The notes beneath the pieces were generated by a model, which had not been told where the DNA came from, ran no database searches, and saw only the letters and a list, made by a program, of their open reading frames with translations. Source: Chitinophaga sp. 180180018-3 (GTDB taxonomy: Bacteria > Bacteroidota > Bacteroidia > Chitinophagales > Chitinophagaceae). Taken from it: 64,000 nucleotides of DNA. The stretch spans positions 7,432,001 through 7,496,000 of the forward strand of contig NZ_CP140772.1 of NCBI RefSeq assembly GCF_037893185.1, given 5' to 3'. The position numbers and the translations under genes were made by a program. Positions 31,652 through 39,923 of this stretch are shown in pieces. Each line of letters starts with the position of its first letter. Position 1 is the first letter of the stretch.

Positions 31652-33742
31652 ATGTCAGTAATTCAGAAAATCAGGGACAAATACGCCGTCGTGATCGTTG
31701 TAGTGATTTGCCTGGCTATTGTTAGTTTCCTGTTACAGGATGCCTTTTTTGGCAAAAGTTCTTTGTCCCGTCGAAGTACGAGTGTGGGTAAAGTAAATGG
31801 TGAAGATCTCGATCTCTCAGAGTATCAACGCCGTATTCAGGACGCGGAAAATATTGCCCGTCAGCAAATGCCTAATATTGACGAGCAGACCCGTCAATAC
31901 ATTCGCGAACAGGTTTGGAACGAGTTTCTGAATGAACAAATCATGCAGGCTCAGTATAAGAAACTGGGCATTGTGGTAACCGAAGCTGAGATTGTAGATC
32001 AGATCAAAGGAAAAAATCCTAATCCTATAGTTGTTCAGCAATTTACCCGCGATGGTCAATTCGACCGTAATGCGCTGCAACAGGCTGTTTCTCAGGCAGG
32101 TACCAATCCGCAGATCCGCGAAGGCCTGCATCAGCTGGAAAGCTATATTGCTAAATACCAGGAACATCTTAAATACACTACTCTCCTTAAACAGGGTGTA
32201 TATTATCCTAAATGGTTAGCCAAGCAACAACAGGAAGACAACAGCCAAACGGCTACAGTATCTTATGTTAATGTGCCCTACGCTACTATCGCGGATTCTA
32301 CCATTAAAGTAACAGACAGCGAACTGGATCGCTTTATCCAGGAGCATAAACAGCTCTTTAAAGTAGAAGAATCCCGTAAAGTGGAATATGTTTCTTTCGA
32401 TGCCATTCCATCTGCTAAAGATTCTGCTGCAGCCATCCAACAGATTGTTGGGCTGAAACATGAGCTGGATACCACCAAAGATGTGGCTGGTTTCATTAAC
32501 AGAAACTCTGATATTAAGTACTACGACGGATATATTTCTAAGAACGAAGCAAAGGTTCCTCAGAAAGATTCGATTGTAAACCTTCCAGTGGGCGCTATTT
32601 TCGGACCTTATTATGATAATAACCTGATCGTTTATGCGAAAATGGTTGATCGTAAAAATATGCCGGACAGTGTAAAGGTGCGTCACATTCTGATTGCATC
32701 TGGTGGTCCTCAGGGCGGACTACCTGACTCGGTAGCCAAAAAACGCGCAGATAGCCTTGCTATCGCTGTAAAAGGCGGAGCAGACTTTAAAGCGCTGGTT
32801 GCTCAGTTCTCCGACGATCCGGGTAGCAAGCAAACAGGTGGAGAATATGATTTAACTCCTTCTTCCCAATTTGTACCTGAGTTTAAAAACTACGCGCTGG
32901 AAGGACCTAAAGGTGAAACTAAGGTTGTAAAAACCCAGTTTGGTTACCATGTAATACAGATCATGGAACAGAAGAACATAGGTCCGGCTATCAAAGTGGC
33001 TTACCTGGGTAAATCTGTAGAAGCCAGCAAAGAAACAAATAACACCGCTTATGGTGCTGCCAGCGATTTTGCTTCAAAAAGCCGTTCTGCCGCTGCTTTC
33101 GAGAAAACTGTGCAGACAGAAAAGCTGAACAAGAGAATTGCTGATAACGTTCGTCCGATGGATTTTGTAATTCCTGGTATTGGTCAGTCACGCGAACTGG
33201 TTCGTTGGGCGTATGATGCGAAGAGAGGAGATGTAAGCAATGTATTTACTTTTGATGATAAATATGTTGTAGCTGTATTAACCAGCGTTCGTGAAGAAGG
33301 AACAGCTCCACTGGCGGATGTAAGGCCGCAGGTAGAAGCAGAGGTTAAAAAGCATAAGAAATCTGAACAGATTATTGCTAAACTCCAGTCTCCTGCTTCT
33401 CTGGATGCGGCTGCTAAAACTACCAACCAGCCTGTGCTGAAAGCAGAAGGAGTATCTTTTGCTACTCCATTCATAGCTTCTCTTGGTTTTGAACCACGTG
33501 TAACGGGCGCTGCTTTCAATAAGAAATGGGGTACTGCTGCAGTATCTGCACCTATTGAAGGAAATGGTGGTGTATATGTAATTAAAGTAGACAGTTTCCA
33601 GCCTGCGGCGCAACCGGGCCAGGATGTTGCTTCTCAACAGGCTGCTTATGAGCAGAGTGTTAAAGCAATGATGGATCAGCAACTGTTTGAAGTATTGAAG
33701 AAGAAGAGCAATGTGAAAGACACCCGCGGTAAATTCTTCTAA
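31652..33742 (+). CDS. ppiD: PpiD/SurA-type peptidyl-prolyl isomerase
   Basis: 696 residues, anchored by one N-terminal membrane span (VVIVVVICLAIVSFLLQDAFF, positions 13-33). A SurA-N-like helical chaperone part (about 50-210) precedes a parvulin domain at about 340-440 (VKVRHILIASGG...GADFKALVAQFSDDPGSKQTGGEYD...FGYHVIQIME) and a C-terminal dimerisation-like part. It acts in the periplasm on outer-membrane protein folding. Length is near that of E. coli PpiD (623) with a longer insert, as usual in Bacteroidetes. Followed by a terminator. Confidence 0.92.
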   Translation: MSVIQKIRDKYAVVIVVVICLAIVSFLLQDAFFGKSSLSRRSTSVGKVNGEDLDLSEYQRRIQDAENIARQQMPNIDEQTRQYIREQVWNEFLNEQIMQAQYKKLGIVVTEAEIVDQIKGKNPNPIVVQQFTRDGQFDRNALQQAVSQAGTNPQIREGLHQLESYIAKYQEHLKYTTLLKQGVYYPKWLAKQQQEDNSQTATVSYVNVPYATIADSTIKVTDSELDRFIQEHKQLFKVEESRKVEYVSFDAIPSAKDSAAAIQQIVGLKHELDTTKDVAGFINRNSDIKYYDGYISKNEAKVPQKDSIVNLPVGAIFGPYYDNNLIVYAKMVDRKNMPDSVKVRHILIASGGPQGGLPDSVAKKRADSLAIAVKGGADFKALVAQFSDDPGSKQTGGEYDLTPSSQFVPEFKNYALEGPKGETKVVKTQFGYHVIQIMEQKNIGPAIKVAYLGKSVEASKETNNTAYGAASDFASKSRSAAAFEKTVQTEKLNKRIADNVRPMDFVIPGIGQSRELVRWAYDAKRGDVSNVFTFDDKYVVAVLTSVREEGTAPLADVRPQVEAEVKKHKKSEQIIAKLQSPASLDAAAKTTNQPVLKAEGVSFATPFIASLGFEPRVTGAAFNKKWGTAAVSAPIEGNGGVYVIKVDSFQPAAQPGQDVASQQAAYEQSVKAMMDQQLFEVLKKKSNVKDTRGKFF

Positions 33743-33773
33743 TAAAACGCTACATTTTAACTGACATAAGGAA

Positions 33774-33797
33774 AGGGGAAGCAGTAATGCTTCCCCT
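33774..33797 (+). terminator. Terminator of ppiD
   Basis: AGGGGAAGCA (33774-33783), loop GTAA, TGCTTCCCCT (33788-33797), then TCTTATTGTTT. Confidence 0.8.
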
Positions 33798-33868
33798 TCT
33801 TATTGTTTATAGGGTGGTTTTACCTGTTATTGACTTATTCGTAAATTTGTATTTCTAAATGTGAGAAA

Positions 33869-34375
33869 ATGGACGAAATCGTTAATAAAATAGCGCAGAG
33901 TGGATTGGAAACCATCGACTTAGAGAATTACTTTCCACAGGGAGAAATAGTTGTTTTTGACCTGAAAGACTTTCTGTTCATGGGGCTGATCCTGAAAGAA
34001 AAGGATTTTAGAGCTGCCCTTCAAGCGCACGACTGGGAGCAATACCGTGGAAAGAATGTGGGTCTCGTATGTAGTGTTGATGCAGTAATACCGTTGTGGG
34101 CATATATGCTGGTAATGACCTATCTGGAGCCATTGGCGGCTTATGCGGCTGCAGGAGATGCCGATTTTATACACAAAACCCTTTACCTGCAGGAGTTGAG
34201 CAAGATTGATGTAAGCACGTTTGCAGATAAGAGAATTGTGATAAAAGGGTGTGGCGACAAGCGTGTGGGAGAAATTGCCTATGCGGAGATCACCAGGTTA
34301 CTGCGTCCGGTTGTAAAAAGTATCATGTACGGAGAACCCTGTTCTACAGTACCTGTCTATAAGAAAAAAAGCTAA
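33869..34375 (+). CDS. DUF2480 family protein
   Basis: 168 residues matching DUF2480, a Bacteroidetes family of unknown role: IVNKIAQSGLETIDLENYFPQGE, LFMGLILKEKDFRAAL, CSVDAVIPLWAYMLV and KGCGDKRVGEIAYAEITRLL. The GCGDK motif with Cys is family-typical. A TAAATTTG box at 33842-33849 lies just before the start. The last 4 bases overlap the 3' end of the convergent corA gene. Confidence 0.85.
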   Translation: MDEIVNKIAQSGLETIDLENYFPQGEIVVFDLKDFLFMGLILKEKDFRAALQAHDWEQYRGKNVGLVCSVDAVIPLWAYMLVMTYLEPLAAYAAAGDADFIHKTLYLQELSKIDVSTFADKRIVIKGCGDKRVGEIAYAEITRLLRPVVKSIMYGEPCSTVPVYKKKS

Positions 34376-35478
34376 AACCAGCCTCTTTTCCTGAAAACAA
34401 AGACCATCAGGAGTAGCAATATACCCATTCCTCCCAGGGTGTAGTAATATCCGTTAGGGGAATCCAGTTCGGGCATATTGTGAAAGTTCATGCCATAGAT
34501 ACCGGCCAGCAATGTGGGCGGTGCCATTAGCGTAGTTACCACGGCCAGTACTTTCATAATCTCATTCAACTTCAGATTGAGCTGGGTATGGTACATCTCC
34601 TGGAGGTTTAGCACCATGTCGCGGTAGTTATCTGCCAGATCGTTACATTGAATAATGTGGTCATGAACATCTTTGTAATATTTTCTCACATTATCTTCCA
34701 GAAAATCGCTGTCGCTTTTCAGATAACCATTTACCAGCTCACGCACAGGTGAGATGGCACGCTTGAATAAAAAGACTTGTCGCCTCAGAAAGTTGATTCT
34801 GGCCAGTGTGCGGGTATTAGGTTGGTGTTGCACAATGTCTTCCATCATTTCAATCCGCTCTCCCAGTTTATCCATCACGATAAAATAGTTATCAACGATT
34901 ACATCGAGCAAGGCATAACAGAGATAATCTGCTCCACCATTGCGGATCCTGGATCCTTTAAGCGTTAGTTTGGTGCGGATGGGATCAAATACATCTCTTA
35001 CCGGATCTTCCTGGAAGGAAATCACGAAATTTTTTCCGAGCACGATACTTACCTGTTCCAGGTCAACCGCGGAGGTTTCATTGTTAAAGTAGATCATGGG
35101 AAGCAGGCAAAAGAGGCGGTCGTTGATTTCGTCCATTTTTGCCCGTTGTCCGATGCTCAAAATGTCTTCTTCAATCAATGGGTGAATCAGGAAGTTTTCA
35201 CAGATGGCGTGTACTTCGTCTTTCCGTAGCCCGTCGATATTAATCCAGCAAAGTTGAGGTGACTCAAGATATTTATAGGTGTCTTCTATCTTTTCCAGAA
35301 CCAGTTCTGTACACGAAGTGCTGTTATAGTCAAAAACAGTGATCCTTGTATTATCCGCTGGTTTGCGTAGAGAAACCCCTTCCGCCGGATTAAAGTTCAT
35401 GATACGCTGCTTCCTCACCTTAAACGGATTTAGTACCTGCACTACATCGGGGATAGGAAGTTTGTTTTTCAATGCCAT
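34372..35478 (-). CDS. corA: CorA family magnesium/cobalt transporter
   Basis: 368 residues. A large N-terminal cytoplasmic funnel is followed by two C-terminal membrane helices. The signature YGMNFxxMPE (GIYGMNFHNMPELD) is at the end of the first helix, which starts at KVLAVVTTLMAPPTLLAGI; the second is YYYTLGGMGILLLLMVFVF, and the tail is basic (RKRGWF). It takes up Mg2+ as a pentamer. Single gene, convergent with the DUF2480 gene. Confidence 0.95.
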   Translation of the reverse strand: MALKNKLPIPDVVQVLNPFKVRKQRIMNFNPAEGVSLRKPADNTRITVFDYNSTSCTELVLEKIEDTYKYLESPQLCWINIDGLRKDEVHAICENFLIHPLIEEDILSIGQRAKMDEINDRLFCLLPMIYFNNETSAVDLEQVSIVLGKNFVISFQEDPVRDVFDPIRTKLTLKGSRIRNGGADYLCYALLDVIVDNYFIVMDKLGERIEMMEDIVQHQPNTRTLARINFLRRQVFLFKRAISPVRELVNGYLKSDSDFLEDNVRKYYKDVHDHIIQCNDLADNYRDMVLNLQEMYHTQLNLKLNEIMKVLAVVTTLMAPPTLLAGIYGMNFHNMPELDSPNGYYYTLGGMGILLLLMVFVFRKRGWF

Positions 35479-35665
35479 AATTAACTGATATTACGAGGAT
35501 TCATCACCGAATTTAAAATAAATAGAGGTTCTGTCAATTTTCCAGCGGAATATTTATGGATGTTTAATATTTCTCCGAGTCGTAGAGAAAGATCGCGTGA
35601 TGTGAGAAATAAATTCGCAACTATTATCCCATAGGACATATGGACTAAAGAATGAAATATTAAAA

Positions 35666-35710
35666 AGGCTTATTATTAACCTGCGGGTAGCAACGGAAAA
35701 TAATAAGCCT
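35666..35710 (-). terminator. Terminator of the DUF3472 gene
   Basis: AGGCTTATTATT (35666-35677) and AATAATAAGCCT (35699-35710), 12-bp perfect arms, followed on the minus strand by TTTTAATATTT. Confidence 0.75.
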
Positions 35711-35733
35711 ATAAAAATTTTTAAAAGCGGAGA

Positions 35734-36990
35734 TCAGAATTTAGGAAGATCGATTACCGGGGGCGTGCCGGTGGCCGGTCTTTCGAAAATATCCCCATAT
35801 TGTGCATTAGCTGGTTTGAAGCCACTGTTCCATAAATAGAACCACCCGTTTTCTGCTCCTCCCCCATAGTCGATACGGTCTTTTGCTTTGGCGGTGGCGT
35901 CGTTGGAGAATCTGGCTTTGGTTAACTCAATCCATTCTCCGGTATTGGTTTTTATCCAATGGTTACCAAAGTAGCCTTTACGGCTGAGATGACCATTTTC
36001 AAACGAAAAGTTTTCCAGAAAAGAGTAAAGATGTCCCATATATTTTCCATCTTTCGGTGCTCTGAAACTGGCGATCAGCTTCCACTCCCGGTGTTCGGGA
36101 ACATAGAAATACGCCGTATATGTGGTGGTAGTGCCGGTAGGAACGCTGTGCATCAGGAAATGATAGGTTTCTCCTGCTTTCCAGGGATATATCCAATGGC
36201 TGTGGCCTCCGGTTCCTTCTCCGCCAAAGCCGCTGGCATAAACGCTGTCGCCTTTTGCAAGGAGTACCACCTGATCTTCATATTTCACTTTGCTGCGTTC
36301 TTCCGGTTCTCCGCCGGCATCCCACACAGAAAAGATGATTCTTCTTTCAACAGAGGAATTTACCTGCATTCCGAAATAGCCTCTGTGAAAGCCGCACGAC
36401 ATGAAGTAAGTGCCTATTTTATCTTCTCCCGCCGGCACTTTAATTTCACCATAAAACCATTCTACATTTTTGCCATCCGGCACAGGGTAGTTAAGATGTA
36501 CGGAGGCCGCACGGCGCCAGGGTTTGGGGTTGAACTGTATGTCTTTTACCGCGGCGCCGGAAAGGTCTATGCCTTTGACATCTGCATAAACACTTCCTTT
36601 CTTTTCTACTCCTTTCAGTGAGATACAATAAAACCCTGGGTTTTTTATATTGGTTTGTAAAACCGGGATCGTTGTAAATTCATTATTGTTAGGAATGCTA
36701 ATTGTTTTTTCTGTTCCGTTCACTGTAAGTGAAATACTGCTTCCGGCATCAGATCTGGCAACCAATGATACTTTCAGCGGCCCGGTGCTGGCTGCGTGGA
36801 AATAGAAGTTAACCGTGTTACTATTACTGGTCCAGTTAGTAACACCTTCTTTTTCGTTGATGTTTACATTTTCCTCTGCAGGGTCTGCATAAGCAGTGAA
36901 ACCGGGAAGTTCCACCGCAGGAGATTGAGCAAAAGTGCTGCCAGCAGTAGCGTATAGCAGCAGCGCCGATAGGAGAAATCGTTTATTCAT
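35734..36990 (-). CDS. Secreted DUF5077-DUF3472 protein
   Basis: 418 residues with a signal peptide (MNKRFLLSALLLYATAGSTFAQ). The N-terminal beta domain of DUF5077 type (about 30-150) precedes DUF3472 (about 175-390: WFYGEIKVPAGEDKIGTYFMSCGFHRGYFGMQ, HWIYPWKAGETYHFLMHS). Family members are secreted and often linked to polysaccharide use, but no activity is established. There is no sus gene nearby. It ends with a good terminator and is transcribed alone. Confidence 0.85.
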   Translation of the reverse strand: MNKRFLLSALLLYATAGSTFAQSPAVELPGFTAYADPAEENVNINEKEGVTNWTSNSNTVNFYFHAASTGPLKVSLVARSDAGSSISLTVNGTEKTISIPNNNEFTTIPVLQTNIKNPGFYCISLKGVEKKGSVYADVKGIDLSGAAVKDIQFNPKPWRRAASVHLNYPVPDGKNVEWFYGEIKVPAGEDKIGTYFMSCGFHRGYFGMQVNSSVERRIIFSVWDAGGEPEERSKVKYEDQVVLLAKGDSVYASGFGGEGTGGHSHWIYPWKAGETYHFLMHSVPTGTTTTYTAYFYVPEHREWKLIASFRAPKDGKYMGHLYSFLENFSFENGHLSRKGYFGNHWIKTNTGEWIELTKARFSNDATAKAKDRIDYGGGAENGWFYLWNSGFKPANAQYGDIFERPATGTPPVIDLPKF

Positions 36991-37110
36991 TGTTCATTAA
37001 TTGTATGGGAACAAATAAAGCAGCATCTCTTACCAAAAGCAATTGCAGGATTAAAATATTACAATCGAATGAGAATGTCTTAAAAGGCGCCAGGGATCCG
37101 GGAAATGAGG

Positions 37111-37503
37111 TTATTTCCGTTTTTTACTTTTCTTGTATTTCACTTCAACATTAGCCACGCCGGTATTGAGCATACCTAGTTTGGCAGCAGCCCGGTGTGA
37201 AAGATCTATAATGCGCCCGGTAACAAATGGTCCCCTATCGTTGATACGAACTTTCACACTTCTTCCGTTTGAAACATTGGTGACGGTGACTTTGGTGCCG
37301 AAGGGCAATGATCTGTGGGCTGCAGTGAGCCGGCGTTGACGGAAAACCTCGCCGCTGGCAGTTTTTCTACCATCAAAGGAGTCGGCATAATAGGAGGCTT
37401 TACCTGTTTCCATGATTTTGCGGCTGCAGGAAGAGGTAGTTGCCATCAGTAAGAACAGCAACGGTGCAAAACAACCACGGATGGACGCTTGAAGAGGTGT
37501 CAT
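37111..37503 (-). CDS. rlpA: RlpA-like lipoprotein
   Basis: 130 residues with a lipoprotein signal ending at the lipobox-like ATTSSC. The double-psi beta-barrel domain shows GKASYYADSFDGRKTASGEVF, LTAAHRSLPFGTKVTVTNVSNGRSVKVRINDRGPF and the final RIIDLSHRAAAKLGM. The catalytic-type Asp of RINDRGPF is kept. RlpA is a septal-ring lytic transglycosylase in some bacteria; the SPOR domain found in longer forms is absent here, so it may be a short enzyme or a binding protein. Confidence 0.88.
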   Translation of the reverse strand: MTPLQASIRGCFAPLLFLLMATTSSCSRKIMETGKASYYADSFDGRKTASGEVFRQRRLTAAHRSLPFGTKVTVTNVSNGRSVKVRINDRGPFVTGRIIDLSHRAAAKLGMLNTGVANVEVKYKKSKKRK

Positions 37504-37556
37504 TACGGATAGCGATTTAGATTAGAGATATAAAAATAGCACATTTTTTAATATGT

Positions 37557-38066
37557 TCATCGGACATTGGTATTCAATTGATGAACAACGTTTTTGATTA
37601 AAGAAGGAACAATCAGGCGATGAAAAGGCTTAACAAAGAAGAAGTAGAGCCTCCCCCATATATTGTTGTAGTGAACAAGGGTAGTGCATAACAACAGTTG
37701 TGGGGTATTTTCGGAGGATTGCAGATAAAGGGAAACCCAGAAGTTAAGATGTTTATCATCCTGCCCAAGGATCAGTTCTTTCTTGTTTTTATCAAGGATA
37801 ATAAAGGGGCCGGCCTTTTCTCCCGGGGCGATCTGCATTTGTTTCCGGGATGTGGGTTGGGATACTTTAAGGCCAAATAAGCGAACGAGGTTGTCCCTGA
37901 AAAGCAGCATCTGCTCCACCCAGCGAGGAGCTGAAGATAAAAAAGCAGAGCCAGTTTGTTCGATTGTTACCGGATGAGTGGAGAGGATTGCAGTTGAATA
38001 AGAGTCGGTATAATGAATGCTACCAGGCTTCGGGTGGAGGATTGAATCATCAGGGAGTAAGTACAT
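37557..38066 (-). CDS. DUF2867-like protein
   Basis: 169 residues from the MYLLPDDS start at 38066; the frame stays open further but that stretch lacks coding sense. It matches the DUF2867 pattern: YTDSYSTAIL, FLSSAPRWVEQMLLFRDNLVRLFGLK, the ILGQDDKHLNFWVSLYL block and a hydrophobic C-terminus. Role unknown. It lies divergently from poxB with 101 bp between starts. Confidence 0.7.
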   Translation of the reverse strand: MYLLPDDSILHPKPGSIHYTDSYSTAILSTHPVTIEQTGSAFLSSAPRWVEQMLLFRDNLVRLFGLKVSQPTSRKQMQIAPGEKAGPFIILDKNKKELILGQDDKHLNFWVSLYLQSSENTPQLLLCTTLVHYNNIWGRLYFFFVKPFHRLIVPSLIKNVVHQLNTNVR

Positions 38067-38167
38067 GATATACGTTATTGATCCTGCACAAAGGTAAGTA
38101 TATATATTGCTGAACAATGTAGATGAGGCAGATGTTTTAATCAATCTACGAGCAGAAAAAATATTTT

Positions 38168-39904
38168 ATGGCAAAATTAGTAGCAGATCAGATCGTGGAA
38201 ATGCTGGTTGCGGCTGGTATTAAGCGAATTTATGCCGTTACCGGCGATAGTTTAAACCATTTGAATGATGCTGTTCGCCGGGAAGGCAGCATACAATGGA
38301 TTCATGTAAGACATGAAGAGGTAGGGGCATTTGCGGCCGGGGCAGAGGCACAGTTGAATGGACTGGCCTGTTGTGCGGGGAGCAGCGGTCCGGGCCACGT
38401 ACATCTTATCAATGGCCTGTATGATGCACATCGTTCGGGAGCATCTGTGCTGGCTATAGCATCTACCTGTGCTACCAGTGAATTTGGCAGCAATTATTTC
38501 CAGGAAACAAATACCATCAAGTTGTTCGATGATTGTAGTCATTATAATCAGATTGCAGCAACCGCTGAGCAGGCGCCCCGTATGTTACAGGCAGCCCTTC
38601 AGCATGCGTTGAATAAACATGGTGTGGCGGTTTTCGGGTTACCCGGAGATGTGGCAGCCCAGGAAGCGAAAGAAATACCAACTGCCACGAAAACCTATGC
38701 TCCCCGGCCAATTATCCGTCCGTCTGAAAAAGAGCTGGATCAGCTGGCAGAGCTGCTAAACGGCGCCGGAAAGAGGGCTATTTATTGTGGTGTTGGTGCA
38801 TCGGAAGGGCATGATCAGGTAGTGGCGCTTGCCGAAAAATTGAAAGCACCGGTTGCTTATTCGTTTCGCGCGAAGATGGGTATACAGCATCATAATCCGA
38901 ATGAAGTGGGAATGACTGGCCTACTGGGCCTGGCATCCGCCTATAAAAGCATGCACGAGGCTGATGTATTGCTCCTACTCGGAACAGATTTCCCCTATAC
39001 CCCTTTCATACCGGAAAAAGCGAAGATTGTTCAGATAGATATAAGGCCCGAACTGCTGGGCCGCCGGGCCACCCTTGAAATGGGCCTGTGCGGGGATATC
39101 AGGGACACACTGGATGCCCTGTTGCCGAAATTAAAAACGCATACAGACAGGGAGTTTCTCGATGCGATGGTGGAGTTTTACAAAGAAGTGCAGCAGAAAA
39201 TGCAGACATATGTGAATGACAAAGGTAAAACGGATGCCATCAGCCCGGAATTTGTGGCAACCACCCTTAACCAGGTTGCTTCCAACAATGCAATTTTTAC
39301 CGTAGATACCGGGATGACGAATGTGTGGACCGCCCGTTATCTGGTGGCGACAGGAAAGCGTTCTCTCCTGGGTTCTTTTAATCATGGATCTATGGCCAAT
39401 GCCATGCCTCAGGCAATAGGCGCCGCACTGGCTCAACCGGGCAGGGAGGTATACGCCTTGTGCGGAGATGGAGGATTAACTATGTTGCTCGGAGATCTGA
39501 TGACCATACGACAATATAATCTGCCGGTAAAAGTGATCGTGTTTAATAACAGGGCATTGGGAATGGTGAAACTGGAAATGGAAGTTGCGGGTATACCGGA
39601 CTGGCAAACAGATATGGTTAATCCAGATTTCGCAGCGGTAGCAGTTGCGATGGGGTTCACGACCTTTACGGTACATCAGCCGGACGATGTAACAGATATT
39701 TTACAAAAGGTTGCGCAAACGAAAGGTCCGGTATTGGTAAACATCTTCACTAATCCTGAATCACTGGCAATGCCTCCCAAAATAGAGTTTTCACAAATGA
39801 AAGGTTTCGCCCTCTGGATGAGCAAATTAATTCTCAGCGGGCGTTATGAGGATGTGTTTGATGCCGTTAAATCGAATTATAAACATCTGAAAGACGCATT
39901 GTAG
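38168..39904 (+). CDS. poxB: Pyruvate oxidase (quinone-dependent), PoxB type
   Basis: 578 residues. Thiamine-diphosphate enzyme with three domains: PYR (about 1-180, with RHEEVGAFAAGAEAQL holding the catalytic Glu), FAD-binding centre (about 190-340) and PP (about 360-540, with CGDGGLTMLLGDLMTIRQYNLPVKVIVFNN as ThDP/Mg motif). It oxidises pyruvate to acetate and CO2, giving electrons to quinone. The C-terminal 30 residues (SGRYEDVFDAVKSNYKHL) correspond to the membrane-binding tail of E. coli PoxB, 572 residues. Other ThDP enzymes fit less well. Confidence 0.9.
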   Translation: MAKLVADQIVEMLVAAGIKRIYAVTGDSLNHLNDAVRREGSIQWIHVRHEEVGAFAAGAEAQLNGLACCAGSSGPGHVHLINGLYDAHRSGASVLAIASTCATSEFGSNYFQETNTIKLFDDCSHYNQIAATAEQAPRMLQAALQHALNKHGVAVFGLPGDVAAQEAKEIPTATKTYAPRPIIRPSEKELDQLAELLNGAGKRAIYCGVGASEGHDQVVALAEKLKAPVAYSFRAKMGIQHHNPNEVGMTGLLGLASAYKSMHEADVLLLLGTDFPYTPFIPEKAKIVQIDIRPELLGRRATLEMGLCGDIRDTLDALLPKLKTHTDREFLDAMVEFYKEVQQKMQTYVNDKGKTDAISPEFVATTLNQVASNNAIFTVDTGMTNVWTARYLVATGKRSLLGSFNHGSMANAMPQAIGAALAQPGREVYALCGDGGLTMLLGDLMTIRQYNLPVKVIVFNNRALGMVKLEMEVAGIPDWQTDMVNPDFAAVAVAMGFTTFTVHQPDDVTDILQKVAQTKGPVLVNIFTNPESLAMPPKIEFSQMKGFALWMSKLILSGRYEDVFDAVKSNYKHLKDAL

Positions 39905-39923
39905 AAGAACAGTGTCTGATTCG